A stretch of 64,000 bases of DNA from Desulfitobacterium dichloroeliminans LMG P-21439 (lineage in GTDB: Bacteria > Bacillota > Desulfitobacteriia > Desulfitobacteriales > Desulfitobacteriaceae): positions 1 through 64,000 of the forward strand of contig NC_019903.1 in NCBI RefSeq assembly GCF_000243135.2. Reading direction: 5' to 3'. Within the stretch, counting starts at the first letter, position 1. Each line of letters starts with the position of its first letter. Shown here piece by piece: positions 38,813-48,614 of the stretch. Both the position numbers and the translations under genes were made by a program. The notes below the pieces were generated by a model. That model did not search any database. It saw nothing but the letters and a program-made list of their open reading frames with translations, and was not told the origin of the DNA.

Positions 38813-39113
38813 GTGGAAAAAGTGAAAAAGGAGTCAGATCAATTTTCATGTATGCCAATTTTCCTGGATAATATCAATTGGATAGCAGAATATAGAGGTA
38901 GAAATGAAAATTAAGTGCCTTGATATGATGAACTGATGGTTTAGATAGAAGTAATAGTATAAAAAGGATAGACTTTTTGTGCTTTTTTGGGATTTAAGTC
39001 AAGCTAATGTAAAATAGTGGATTCGCATTCTTGCCATCCTTATACATAAGGAGAATTGAAGAGGGGACAATAAAGTCAGGTGACCGAATCAAGATGAAGG
39101 AGTTGATTTCTGA

Positions 39114-40268
39114 ATGAAGCGGTTTCTGACTTTAAATTTAATTGCTGTTTTGGTTATGAGTCTTAGCTTAGTGGGGTGTAATACGGCCCAACAGCAAAAC
39201 ACCCAAGCCCCTAATCAGATCGCTACGGAAAGTGGTGAGCCACCAAAAGCTGAGGCAGAGACTCGTAAGGATGTTCTTGGGGAGGAAAAACGCGTTGTCA
39301 TGGGATTCTATACGGATCCTGAAGGTGAAATTCCCGGTTCAAAAGAAGCTATGATGAAGAACATCAAATTACTTGATGAGGTCTCCTTCTTTTGGTATTC
39401 TTTTGATGCCAACGGAAAGATTATGACCACGGGGAAGAAAGATTTAAGTATCAAAGAAGCAGCTCAGAAAAATGGAGCAAAAGCTTATGCTTTAATCCAT
39501 AACATGCGCGGTGGCCTTTTTGATGCTAATCTGGCTCACAGTGTATTTGCCAATCCTCAGACGCGTTCCAAGTTCGTCAACAACATTCTTCAACTGACCC
39601 TGAATGAAAAATGGGATGGTGTGGCTATCGATATCGAAAAAACCCCCCCAGCCGACCGCAAAAACTTCATAGCCTTTTTAGGTGAGCTCCATGGTGTCTT
39701 AAAAGCAAAAGACAAAGTACTCAACGTTTCCATTCCTGCTAAGTTTATTGATTATCCATCCGACCTATGGTCTGGAGCTTATGACTATGCATCAATCGGT
39801 AAAAACGCAGACCAAATCGTCTTGATGACCTATGATGAGCATGGACTGGGAACAAGTCATGGACCGATTTCTTCTCATGCCTGGGTAAATAAAGTTATCT
39901 CCTATGCGGTAACGAAAATCCCTAGAGAGAAGATTGTCTTAGGACTTCCTGTCTACTCCTTCGACTGGGGGTCCAACAAACCGACCATGCCTGATTACTT
40001 ATCCTTTGGACAAAGCATGGCTCGTGCAAAGAAACATGGAGTACAGGTAGGGTATGACGATGAGCATAAGGTTCCTTGGTATACTTACACGGCTAATGGT
40101 GTACGTCATGAGGTATATTTCGAGAACAAACAGAGCTTACAACCGAAGATGGAATATGCTAGAGAGCATAAGCTACATGGCGTAGCAATCTGGAGATTAG
40201 GCATGGAAGATCCCGCCATCTGGGATAGCCTAATTAAGACCTACGGCACCAATAAAAATAAGAAGTAA
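39114..40268 (+). CDS. Glycoside hydrolase family 18 lipoprotein
   Basis: 384 residues. Lipoprotein signal peptide ending LSLVGC (Cys22), a short polar linker, then a GH18 barrel with KWDGVAIDIE (Asp168, Asp173, Glu175 proton donor). The usual middle Asp/Asn of DGxDxDxE is Ala171. Relatives include the cortex-fragment lytic enzymes SleL/YaaH. No LysM repeats. The 301-base interval upstream shows no clear element beyond its ribosome site (AAGGAG). Confidence 0.82.
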   Translation: MKRFLTLNLIAVLVMSLSLVGCNTAQQQNTQAPNQIATESGEPPKAEAETRKDVLGEEKRVVMGFYTDPEGEIPGSKEAMMKNIKLLDEVSFFWYSFDANGKIMTTGKKDLSIKEAAQKNGAKAYALIHNMRGGLFDANLAHSVFANPQTRSKFVNNILQLTLNEKWDGVAIDIEKTPPADRKNFIAFLGELHGVLKAKDKVLNVSIPAKFIDYPSDLWSGAYDYASIGKNADQIVLMTYDEHGLGTSHGPISSHAWVNKVISYAVTKIPREKIVLGLPVYSFDWGSNKPTMPDYLSFGQSMARAKKHGVQVGYDDEHKVPWYTYTANGVRHEVYFENKQSLQPKMEYAREHKLHGVAIWRLGMEDPAIWDSLIKTYGTNKNKK

Positions 40269-40278
40269 AGCAAATTCA

Positions 40279-40318
40279 GATGGGGAGCAGGAGTTAAAGC
40301 CTGTTCCCCATCTTTGTT
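40279..40318 (+). terminator. GH18 gene terminator
   Basis: 13-base arms GATGGGGAGCAGG/CCTGTTCCCCATC with one mismatch, 8-base loop, then TTTGTTGT. Confidence 0.82.
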
Positions 40319-40425
40319 GTAAAAACATTAGTATTTGTGAAATCGCCTGACATAGGGTAATATAGAAAAGCTGTGGATAATACGGGAAAATTGATTTATA
40401 GTCTTAGAGAGGGATTGCGTTCATC

Positions 40426-41022
40426 ATGATTGAGGAATTGATAGTGGTCGAAGGGAAAAATGATGCCCATGCTGTGCGAAGGGCTTTAGGGGCTGTGGAT
40501 ATCCTGTGGACAGATGGTTATGGGTTAACCCAGGAAAAATTGCATTTTATTGCAGAGGCGGCGCAACGGCGCGGAGTTATCGTCTTTACAGACCCTGATT
40601 CCGTTGGGGAGCAAATCCGCGAACGGATTAGTCAGAGAGTCCCGAGTGCCAAGCATGTCTATCTCGCTAAGAAAGATGCTCGCTCGAAAAATGATGATGA
40701 TATCGGGGTTGAAAATGCGCGGCCTGAGGATATCCGTCAGGCTTTTAATAAGATCAGAAGTGGTTCCCCCGAGTCTGGGCAGGAGAAGAGCGGTCAGAAA
40801 GATATACAAATGGCACAGATCACCTTTCAAGCGAATGATCTGTGGGAGGCTGGTCTGGTTGGGTCAAAGGACTCCAATCAGCGACGCTTGGCAGTAGGCA
40901 AGTTATTGGGGATAGGGGATGCTAATGGCAAGCAGTTTCTGCGGCGGTTAAATCTTTTTGGCATTACCCGTGAGGAGTTTGCTAAGGCAGTAAAGGAGGC
41001 AAGACATGGAGAACGCAGCTAA
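40426..41022 (+). CDS. rnmV: Ribonuclease M5
   Basis: TOPRIM-domain nuclease that matures 5S rRNA, 198 residues: IEELIVVEGKNDAHAVRRAL and VIVFTDPDSVGEQIRERI are the TOPRIM motifs. The C-terminal domain (about 110-198) is present. Overlaps rsmA by 17 bases; rnmV-rsmA is a conserved Firmicute pair. Confidence 0.94.
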   Translation: MIEELIVVEGKNDAHAVRRALGAVDILWTDGYGLTQEKLHFIAEAAQRRGVIVFTDPDSVGEQIRERISQRVPSAKHVYLAKKDARSKNDDDIGVENARPEDIRQAFNKIRSGSPESGQEKSGQKDIQMAQITFQANDLWEAGLVGSKDSNQRRLAVGKLLGIGDANGKQFLRRLNLFGITREEFAKAVKEARHGERS

Positions 41023-41848
41023 TTATACTCGGCGTCTACAGAAGAGCGGAGCGAAGGCCCGCAAATCCTTAGGTCAAAACTTTCTGATCGACGATCGGAT
41101 TATCGAGGAAATCGCCGCAGTAAGTGTTGGGGATCCTGAGCAACCGATCGTAGAGATTGGACCGGGGTTAGGTGTACTGACCCGCGTCTTGGCAAGGAAG
41201 GCTGAAAAGATATGGGCAGTGGAGCTCGATCGGGAAAAAGTGACCCTTCTCCAGCGAGAGCTGCAAGGCTTACCTGTGGATATCTTGAATATGGATGCCC
41301 TAAAGCTGGATTTAACGACAATTTGGGGTGATCAAAAAGGAGTTCTCGTCGGCAACCTCCCCTATTACATTACGAGTCCCCTTCTCATGCATTTTCTTGA
41401 GCAGAAAGACTCTCTGCAGAGTATGGTGGTTATGGTACAAAAGGAAGTAGCTGATCGCTTGATCGCAAAGCCTGGGGGCAAGGACTATGGAATCCTTTCC
41501 GTGGCGGCGCAGATCTCTGCCCAAGGAGAGAAGCTTTTTGAGGTTCCGCCCCAGGCATTTTGGCCGGCCCCGAAAGTTACTTCGGCAGTAGTTCGTTTTA
41601 ATCTTCGTCCTTATCCGGGCTTACACGTGTCAGAAAAGGATTTCTTCCGAGTGGTTAAAGCCTCCTTTAGCCAGCGGCGCAAGACCTTAGGAAATTCCTT
41701 AGCCGGCGGGCTTAGCTTGGATAAAAAAGTGGTGATTGAGATTCTAGCTGAGGCTGGCATCGATCAGCAACGGAGAGCGGAGACCCTGAGCATTGAGGAA
41801 TTTCAGGCGGTGACGGAAGCCGTTTTAAATAAATCAGGTCATACCTAA
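41006..41848 (+). CDS. rsmA: 16S rRNA dimethyladenosine transferase
   Basis: KsgA family, 280 residues: KSLGQNFLIDDRII, VEIGPGLGVLTRVLA (SAM motif I), VGNLPYYITSPLLMH (catalytic NLPY) and SFSQRRKTLGNSL. It dimethylates two adjacent adenines near the 3' end of 16S rRNA. AAGGAGG lies 6 bases before the ATG. Confidence 0.97.
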   Translation: MENAANYTRRLQKSGAKARKSLGQNFLIDDRIIEEIAAVSVGDPEQPIVEIGPGLGVLTRVLARKAEKIWAVELDREKVTLLQRELQGLPVDILNMDALKLDLTTIWGDQKGVLVGNLPYYITSPLLMHFLEQKDSLQSMVVMVQKEVADRLIAKPGGKDYGILSVAAQISAQGEKLFEVPPQAFWPAPKVTSAVVRFNLRPYPGLHVSEKDFFRVVKASFSQRRKTLGNSLAGGLSLDKKVVIEILAEAGIDQQRRAETLSIEEFQAVTEAVLNKSGHT

Positions 41849-41879
41849 GTTTAAGATATAAGGGTTAGTTCAATAATAT

Positions 41880-41930
41880 AAAAGCGCCTACGTAAGCAAT
41901 GAAGTGAAGTGCAACGCAGGCGCTTTTTCT
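41880..41930. terminator. Bidirectional terminator between rsmA and metFV
   Basis: AAAAGCGCCT/AGGCGCTTTT (41880-41889 with 41918-41927) plus CGT/ACG, T-run on the plus strand and A-run on the left. Serves converging transcripts. Confidence 0.85.
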
Positions 41931-41940
41931 CTTATTCTAA

Positions 41941-43491
41941 TTATTTCTGTGCTTCTTCTTCGGGAGTGGGAATGCCCAGAATCTTTCCGGAATGGTCTTT
42001 GCCTAAGAAGAAGTTTGACCAAGAGGAGGTCTGGTAGAGATCCCAATTAGCAGGAGGAATATGGTGAGAATCTAGGTCTCCTTCTTCACCATATTTCTTT
42101 AAGCGGGCATAGGCCCTGACATAAACACATTGCTTTTCGTTGGGATAGACTTCACACCAGCCTTGATAGCTACCTCCACAGGCACCATTGCGTTGGTTTT
42201 TAGGACATTGGGACATGGGGCAAAGATAGGCTAATTCAAACATGGCACAGTCACCACAGTCTTTACAGTCATTAGTGATAACTTTGGCGAGATGTTCAAG
42301 GCTATGCTTGCGATTGTCTTTTCGTCCTTTATAAATCTTCCGCATGACAGGGAAGAGGTTCTTATTGGGGGTGAAGAGCATGCTGTGCATCATACGCATA
42401 CCGCTGTAGGCTACCCCAACAGGGGCATCAAGAGGTAAACTCTTTCGATTGACAGGGGTAGAGGTGTTAAGACCGGTCTGGGGGTCCTTTTCATAATAGT
42501 AGAAACCATTAGGCATGGGGTAATCAAACTCTGGAATGAGGGCCATCCACTCCTTGCTAAGTTCCTCACCCTTAGTAATGATATATTCCACTTGCTCGTA
42601 TTTAAGATTATGTCCACCGATATGCACCCCGCTAAAGCCCATACCTTTCATGAGGGCGTACATCTTGGCAGCTCTTAGCAAGCGGGCGCTAAGGCCTTTA
42701 TCCTCGGCACCGCGTTCCTTGTCTATTTCAGCTAGGAGTTTGTCCGTCACCACGCAGCCGGGTAGCTGATTCTGGTTCATGATTCTGGCTGCACCGAAGG
42801 GAAGAACATAGATGTTACCGACCAAGGGAACATTCAAATTATTAAGCTTCATAAACTGCAAAACTTCGTGAATTTTACGGACGTCATAGCCAAGCTGGGT
42901 GACGATGAATTGCGCCCCGCTAGCTACTTTCTTTTTCAATTTATAATATTGGACCATGAGCTCTGCCTCGGTTGCTTTAAAGGGAGAAACAGCAGCACCG
43001 GAAAAGAAATCACTAGGTTGGTGATAAGACATCCCTTTAGGTCCCGGAACGCCTAAACCTTCATTCATCTGGGTGATGAGTTCTAGGGTGTGAGTGGGAT
43101 CAAGGTCAAAGACCGGCTTGGGACGACCTTGAAAGCCTGAGACAGTATAATCCCCAGTCATCACAAGAAGATTGCGGACCCCAGCTCGATCAAGTGCATA
43201 GAGTTGACTTTCCATCTGATTACGGTTCTTATCCTTGCAGGTAAAGTGTACCAGAGGTTCAATTCCCAGCTTGAGAATCTCTTGTCCTAGATAATCAGCG
43301 AGAATGGCGGGGTTTCCCCCAGGATTGTCCGTAATGGTTAGGGCGTGCACCTTACCACCCTGGGCTGCCTGCTCAGCCGCGAGCAAAGCATTTTCTTGAG
43401 CCTTTTCCCGTGCTCCTCTCCCCGGAACCAATTCCCATGTAATGGAGAGAGTATTAGGGTCCAATAAAGATTGCTTAAAACGGTTATCCAT
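41941..43491 (-). CDS. metF: Methylenetetrahydrofolate reductase with MetV-like C-terminus
   Basis: 516 residues. The N-terminal ~320 are a MetF TIM barrel (ALTITDNPGGNP; VRNLLVMTGDYTVSGFQGRPKPVFDLDP). The C-terminal part (about 390-470) has an eight-or-more-cysteine module (CKDCGDCAMFELAYLCPMSQCPKNQRNGACGGSYQGWC) matching the MTHFR_C/MetV partner of acetogens. Here both are in one chain. It reduces methylene-THF to methyl-THF, in the Wood-Ljungdahl methyl branch or methionine synthesis. The interval upstream shows no SAM riboswitch. Confidence 0.9.
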   Translation of the reverse strand: MDNRFKQSLLDPNTLSITWELVPGRGAREKAQENALLAAEQAAQGGKVHALTITDNPGGNPAILADYLGQEILKLGIEPLVHFTCKDKNRNQMESQLYALDRAGVRNLLVMTGDYTVSGFQGRPKPVFDLDPTHTLELITQMNEGLGVPGPKGMSYHQPSDFFSGAAVSPFKATEAELMVQYYKLKKKVASGAQFIVTQLGYDVRKIHEVLQFMKLNNLNVPLVGNIYVLPFGAARIMNQNQLPGCVVTDKLLAEIDKERGAEDKGLSARLLRAAKMYALMKGMGFSGVHIGGHNLKYEQVEYIITKGEELSKEWMALIPEFDYPMPNGFYYYEKDPQTGLNTSTPVNRKSLPLDAPVGVAYSGMRMMHSMLFTPNKNLFPVMRKIYKGRKDNRKHSLEHLAKVITNDCKDCGDCAMFELAYLCPMSQCPKNQRNGACGGSYQGWCEVYPNEKQCVYVRAYARLKKYGEEGDLDSHHIPPANWDLYQTSSWSNFFLGKDHSGKILGIPTPEEEAQK

Positions 43492-43941
43492 ACTATCCCT
43501 ATCCCTTCTCTATCTACTTTTCCACCATAACCATAGAAAACTAACTTTTACTCCTCCTTCCGAGCAGAATAAACGAGCGATAAAAATAGGCCATCCTAAT
43601 TGTATAACAATTTGGACTATTCTTTCAATTAAAAAATTATCGGCCAAATTTCAGAGTACAAAATAAAATTATCACAAAGAATTAATCTAGTAGAGATGCA
43701 AGCATCCAGATTTAAATCTCTATCCAAAATATTACACTACTTACATTATCTTTTCAATCAGAATCAAGTAGGCAATCGCCCATCAACCACATTTTAATAA
43801 TACCATAGGACTTTAGGGCTATAGACATTTAAGATAATAAAGTGTTAATATATTTAGAATTGAAGAATCTAATAGTAATATTTGTAATATCTTAGGGATA
43901 AATAGCGAGTCTTGTATTGCAAATAGACAAAGGAGATAGTC

Positions 43942-43976
43942 GTGTCTAATGGTCTGGCCATTAGACACCCTATAAT
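43942..43976 (+). promoter_or_regulatory. Perfect 11-bp inverted repeat upstream of the chemoreceptor
   Basis: GTGTCTAATGG/CCATTAGACAC (43942-43952 with 43958-43968) with a 5-base spacer, followed 2 bases later by TATAAT (43971-43976). It covers the -35/spacer of that promoter and could be an operator. The rest of 43492-44087 is AT-rich with nothing else I can name. Confidence 0.6.
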
Positions 43977-44087
43977 CAAAGTGGGTTATCCTCTATACTA
44001 TTAGTTTTTTAGATCAGAGTGAGGAATGGAGTGCCAAGAGGGGTGGATACCATCCTTAGAGACGAAACTAAGAAAGAGGTAAGAAGA

Positions 44088-45857
44088 GTGAAAAGTATCA
44101 GAACACGTTTAATCATCGCATTTCTCATGGCAACGGTGTTGATGGCCGTGGTCATAGGTGGCTACAATATATACAGCCAAATGACAAACTCCGAAAAGAA
44201 TCTGCAGGCCTATCGAGATACCCTATTTGCGGAGTATGACCGAGGAATTAAAACGGATGTCGAGATTGCCATAAGCCTAATCGATAAGGTATATAAGGAA
44301 CAACAAGCATTTCTGCTCACCGAGGAAGAAGCCAAGGCTAAGGCCGCTGACCTAGTAAGGGAGCTACGCTTTGAAGGAGAAAATTACTTCTGGATTGATA
44401 CCACAGAGGGCGTTAACGTGGTTCTTCTAGGTAGGGATACAGAAGGTAAAAGCCGGATTGAGGCAAAAGATCCTAATGGGTTTGCTTATGTAAAAGATGG
44501 TTTCATTAAAAACGGAATTCTAGAGGGCGGAGGCTATTCTGATTATGAATTTGCCAAACCTAATGAAACCGAGCCTACTCCCAAAAGAGGCTATACCCTG
44601 GTATTTAAACCCTATGGTTGGGTTGTGGGTACAGGTAATTGGGTGGATGATATTAATATAAAAGTTACTGAAAGAGAGCTAGTATATCAAGAGCAATTGA
44701 CAAAGGATATAACGAAAACAGGAGTGGTCATGATTATTGGCCTTTTGATTGTCGTTGTTTTTGCGTTTTGGATGAGTCAAAAGATTGCGAAGCAAATTCA
44801 ACGGGTCGCTCTTGGGGCCAAAGAGATTGCTCAAGGAAATCTAAAGATTGATAAGATTGCAGTCGGTTCTCAGGATGAATTAGGCCAGCTGGCTCAAGAT
44901 TTCAACTCAATGACTGAGAATCTCACGGACTTAGTAAAGCAGATTTCCCAGGCGGCAGAACACGTGGCTTCTTCATCCCAACAATTATCTGCAGGAGCCG
45001 AACAATCTGCTCAAGCATCGAACGAGGTTGCCGCAGCAATTACTGAGGTTGCCCAGGGTACTGAAAACCAGATGAATGCTGTGAATCAAGTGGCAGCAGT
45101 CGTGGAAGAAATGGCAGCAGGAATGGATCAAGTTTTGACCAATACTGAATATGTTGTTCGTTCCGCTGAGGGCACAGCCCAAGCAGCGAAAAAAGGCCAA
45201 GAATCAATTCATACGACCATCGATCAGATGGATCATATCCAAAAAGCGGTTAACAATAGTGCTTCTCTAGTGGAACAGCTCGGAGTCCGTTCTCAAGAAA
45301 TTGGTCAGATTGTGGAGACCATTGCCGCGATTGCCGATCAAACGAATCTTTTATCCCTCAATGCAGCTATCGAAGCCGCGAGAGCCGGCGAACAGGGACG
45401 AGGATTTTCTGTGGTAGCTGAGGAGGTTCGTAAGTTAGCTGAGCAATCCCAAACAGCTGCCAAACAAATCGCTGATTTGATTGGGGGAATTCAAAGCGAT
45501 ACTGATAAAGCTGTAGAAGCAATGAAGTATGGAACCCAAGAGGTAGAGACAGGGGCTAAGGTGGTAACACAGGCGGGGAGTGCCTTTGAAGAAATTGCCC
45601 AGCTTATTCAAGAAGTCACTGAGAAGGTTAGAGGAATGTCTCAGGAGATTGCACATATTTCACAAGGTAGCGAGCAGATTGTTTCCTCCGTCCGTGAAGT
45701 AGACCAAATCAGCAAGTCGATTGCAGAACAAACTCAAAATGTTTCTGCCTCTACGGAAGAACAATCCGCATCGGTAGAGGAAATCGCTTCTTCCAGCCAA
45801 GTTCTAGCCAGAATGTCTGAGGAAATGGAACAAGCCCTAAGGAAATTCAAGCTATAA
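44088..45857 (+). CDS. Methyl-accepting chemotaxis protein
   Basis: 589 residues from GTG 44088, 8 bases after AGAGG; the frame is open to 44019, but this start gives the typical short basic N-terminus before the first membrane helix (about 9-28). An extracellular single-Cache-type domain ([44 protein letters not shown]), second membrane helix about 205-225, HAMP, and the signalling hairpin tip [51 protein letters not shown] are present. No chemotaxis genes are adjacent. Ligand unknown; Cache domains often sense small organic acids. Confidence 0.93.
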   Translation: MKSIRTRLIIAFLMATVLMAVVIGGYNIYSQMTNSEKNLQAYRDTLFAEYDRGIKTDVEIAISLIDKVYKEQQAFLLTEEEAKAKAADLVRELRFEGENYFWIDTTEGVNVVLLGRDTEGKSRIEAKDPNGFAYVKDGFIKNGILEGGGYSDYEFAKPNETEPTPKRGYTLVFKPYGWVVGTGNWVDDINIKVTERELVYQEQLTKDITKTGVVMIIGLLIVVVFAFWMSQKIAKQIQRVALGAKEIAQGNLKIDKIAVGSQDELGQLAQDFNSMTENLTDLVKQISQAAEHVASSSQQLSAGAEQSAQASNEVAAAITEVAQGTENQMNAVNQVAAVVEEMAAGMDQVLTNTEYVVRSAEGTAQAAKKGQESIHTTIDQMDHIQKAVNNSASLVEQLGVRSQEIGQIVETIAAIADQTNLLSLNAAIEAARAGEQGRGFSVVAEEVRKLAEQSQTAAKQIADLIGGIQSDTDKAVEAMKYGTQEVETGAKVVTQAGSAFEEIAQLIQEVTEKVRGMSQEIAHISQGSEQIVSSVREVDQISKSIAEQTQNVSASTEEQSASVEEIASSSQVLARMSEEMEQALRKFKL

Positions 45858-45868
45858 AAGTTATTGAG

Positions 45869-46567
45869 TTAGAATAAAAACCCAATGCCGAGAATAATGG
45901 CAAGCAAAATGGGTTGATGAATTAAATAGATTTCTAAGGAGTGGCGGCTGATCCAAGTAAAGATTGGGTCTGCCGCTCTTTTTCTAACAGAGGTTTGGGT
46001 AGATGGAAGGATCAGATAACGATAACCTAGAATTCCTAGGAAGGTTGCCCCGCTATAGGGAAACAAAGGATAATAATCCATAGTGGAAAAACCAGGATAC
46101 ATTAGGCCTAAGGGAAGCAGTAAGTGCGTATCTACAACTAGACCTGAGAAGTAAACCCCTACAGCAAAAGCGAGAACAGTGGCTAGAATGAGAAAAGAAG
46201 GTGCTAGTTTTCGTAACAGCGGGTAGAGGAGCATCATTACCCCTAAGAAGTGAAGAATCCCAAAGCGGACATACTGCTCTGGAAATATGATATAAGTCAC
46301 CAAGGAAATGATCATTCCCCAAAAAAGCACGCGAAGCCCATTCTTTATGGGTCGGTGGCTAAAACCACCGCTCAGTCCGGAGAGGAACATAAACAGAAGA
46401 GCCGCAGTTTTACCGACTATAAACCAAAAGGGAGCATCCACATCTAGATTAAGGGTGGTCCACTGATCTAAATCATAAACCAAATGATAAAGAATCATTA
46501 ATGCAAGGGCTAAGGTTCGTAGGTAGTCAATTTCCAGAACGCGTTTTTGGGTCAATTTCTTCACCAT
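45869..46567 (-). CDS. DUF1624 (HGSNAT-like) integral membrane protein
   Basis: 232 residues with about seven membrane segments. The N-terminus RVLEIDYLRTLALALMILYHLVYDLDQW carries the conserved D-R-H pattern of the DUF1624/acyltransferase family, whose eukaryotic relative acetylates glucosamine in lysosomes. Substrate here is unknown. Convergent with the chemoreceptor, 11 bases apart. ATG 46567 or a GTG three bases earlier. Confidence 0.78.
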   Translation of the reverse strand: MVKKLTQKRVLEIDYLRTLALALMILYHLVYDLDQWTTLNLDVDAPFWFIVGKTAALLFMFLSGLSGGFSHRPIKNGLRVLFWGMIISLVTYIIFPEQYVRFGILHFLGVMMLLYPLLRKLAPSFLILATVLAFAVGVYFSGLVVDTHLLLPLGLMYPGFSTMDYYPLFPYSGATFLGILGYRYLILPSTQTSVRKRAADPIFTWISRHSLEIYLIHQPILLAIILGIGFLF

Positions 46568-46592
46568 CACTTCAAAACTTGAATAGATAAGT

Positions 46593-46625
46593 AAGGCCTG
46601 TCAACTCTTTGACAGGCCTTATTTT
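46593..46625. terminator. Hairpin between DUF1624 and glycosyltransferase genes
   Basis: Perfect 12-bp stem AAGGCCTGTCAA/TTGACAGGCCTT, 4-base loop, followed by ATTTT on the plus strand. Confidence 0.6.
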
Positions 46626-46702
46626 GCGAAGACAATGTCTTCGGGTTTTTCTCTATTATATCAGGTAATATGACGAACACCAAGAAACAGAATCAATAGT
46701 AG

Positions 46703-47554
46703 TCAACCACTAATCCAGTCGGAATTTCTCGGAATAATTAGATGCTTTTCACAATAGGAATGAGAGGCGTTTAAAGATTCTGCCCAAAGCTGGAGTAGAT
46801 CGAACCGTCGATCGGGGTGATAGCCTAACATTTTGTGCTTCTCTAGGGAGCGTGTGACCTCTTGGTCTCGGGCAAGAGTCAAACCCATGACGCAATCCCC
46901 AATAATAGTCTCGGCAATAAGACGAGCATGACAGCGGTGTTTACGGGGCGATTTGAGATCCTGATGGCGGATCGAGGTGGCCACCTTAACATTGAGATTA
47001 TAACGCTTTGCAAATACTAAGGTAAGGGGAGGAATAGCAATAGCTTCAGGAGTAATCAGTCCAAGGGCTTTAGCGGATAAAGCATGGGGGCCATGGGTGG
47101 GTGTGGCATTGCCTAAGGTCTGAAAATACCCTAACTCCTTATTCAAGTTGCCTCGAAAGCGGAGGACAAGCTTAGCAAGCTTGGCGCGGTTTGTGATGTA
47201 GGGATAGCAATTGGTTAAGGCCACATCCGTGCCTTCATCTAGAGCGGTTAGCAAGTCCAGAAGCTCTGCATAAACATTTCCTGAAATATCCCCATCCACA
47301 AAAAGGACACCGGGAGAGTTTGTGGAGCGGGCATAAAGGGCACCAATCGCACGAGGCACATCAATGCCCAGTGGCTCAGCAAAATAAATGGTATGAATTC
47401 GTTGATCGGGGATAGTGCGGGTCAAATCAAGGGTCCGATCCGTACAACCATTCAGGACCAAAATAATGCGTTGAATGGGCAATCTCAATACCGTAGCCAG
47501 GACCGCGAGAATGCTTTTTTCTTCATTGTGAGCGGGTATGACTACATCATACAT
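46703..47554 (-). CDS. Family 2 glycosyltransferase
   Basis: 283 residues of the GT-A fold: YDVVIPAHNEEKSILAVL at the N-terminus, LVLNGCTDRTLDL and the DxD-type VLFVDGDISGN. Acceptor and donor cannot be inferred. Ribosome site GGGAGGA before the ATG. No transmembrane segment, so cytosolic or peripheral. Divergent from yabG. Confidence 0.85.
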   Translation of the reverse strand: MYDVVIPAHNEEKSILAVLATVLRLPIQRIILVLNGCTDRTLDLTRTIPDQRIHTIYFAEPLGIDVPRAIGALYARSTNSPGVLFVDGDISGNVYAELLDLLTALDEGTDVALTNCYPYITNRAKLAKLVLRFRGNLNKELGYFQTLGNATPTHGPHALSAKALGLITPEAIAIPPLTLVFAKRYNLNVKVATSIRHQDLKSPRKHRCHARLIAETIIGDCVMGLTLARDQEVTRSLEKHKMLGYHPDRRFDLLQLWAESLNASHSYCEKHLIIPRNSDWISG

Positions 47555-47669
47555 GCTATCCCTCCTTAGGGAAGCTTTACTGATTTAAGACGTTTTCTCT
47601 ATATTTATATGCCGTTTTTTATGTTCGGTCATAGGATATAGAGAAGAGTCAGGAAGGAGGTCGCAAATT

Positions 47670-48500
47670 TTGAAAGTTGGCGACATTGTGGCTAGACAGT
47701 CCCATAAACAAGATTTGTTTTTCCGCATTGAGCAGATCATGTTGGTCAAGGGGGAACGGGTTGCTATTTTAAAGGGGATTAATCTTCGGCTGATTGCTGA
47801 TGCCCCTCTTCACGATTTGGTCGAGAAGAATCCTACTGAGGTTGCACATTACCAGCGCAAGGATGACCAGGATATATATAACAAACTGAGGTTTGTAGTT
47901 AATCAGCGTAAATATGTTCAGGAAGCACAGGATGAATTCTACGAAATCCCAGGTCGGATTCTTCATCTTGATGGCGATGAGGACTATCTGAGTCAATGCA
48001 TTAAGACATATCAGCAGCTGGGACTGGAAGCTAAGGGAATCTGTATCTCCGAAGCAGAGCAACCGAAAAAAATTAGGCATATACTCCAAGAAAATCCCAC
48101 GGATATTGTGGTGCTCACAGGGCACGACGGGTTTTTAAAGGGTAAAAAGGATTTTAGGAGCCTTGATAGTTATCGGAGTTCACGCCATTTTGTGCAATCC
48201 GTCCTCGAGGCTCGCCGCTTTCAGCCGAATCGGGATGCTCTGGTTATCTTTGCGGGGGCTTGCCAATCCAATTACGAGGCCATTATAAGCGCAGGAGCAA
48301 ACTTTGCCTCCTCCCCCAAACGCACCTTGATTCACGCCTTTGACCCTGTCTTTATCGTTGAGAGAATCGCATTCACTCCCATCGATCGTATGGTGTCCCT
48401 TAAAGAAATCATCCAGCACACAGTCACTGGAACGGATGGTCTGGGTGGAATAGAAACCCGGGGTCAGCTCCGCAAAGGATATCCGAGAAGCCCGTACTAA
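47670..48500 (+). CDS. yabG: Sporulation-specific protease YabG
   Basis: 276 residues matching the YabG family (KVGDIVARQSHKQDLFFRI; DIVVLTGHDGF; GACQSNYEAIISAGANFASSP). YabG is a late mother-cell protease that processes spore coat proteins in Bacillus and pre-SleC/coat proteins in clostridia. TTG start after AAGGAGG. In B. subtilis yabG follows ksgA directly; here about 6 kb of other genes intervene. Confidence 0.95.
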   Translation: MKVGDIVARQSHKQDLFFRIEQIMLVKGERVAILKGINLRLIADAPLHDLVEKNPTEVAHYQRKDDQDIYNKLRFVVNQRKYVQEAQDEFYEIPGRILHLDGDEDYLSQCIKTYQQLGLEAKGICISEAEQPKKIRHILQENPTDIVVLTGHDGFLKGKKDFRSLDSYRSSRHFVQSVLEARRFQPNRDALVIFAGACQSNYEAIISAGANFASSPKRTLIHAFDPVFIVERIAFTPIDRMVSLKEIIQHTVTGTDGLGGIETRGQLRKGYPRSPY

Positions 48501-48507
48501 TCAAATG

Positions 48508-48537
48508 GCGCCTGCATTGAAAAATGCAGGCGCTTTT
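48508..48537 (+). terminator. yabG terminator
   Basis: Perfect 11-bp GC-rich stem GCGCCTGCATT/AATGCAGGCGC with GAAA tetraloop, then TTTT. Confidence 0.92.
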
Positions 48538-48614
48538 ACATGCAAGTTAAAACTTGAAAAACATGACCCAAGGATTTTGATTTACAAAAGAGAGCGACTT
48601 CAAAGCGAGCAGGA

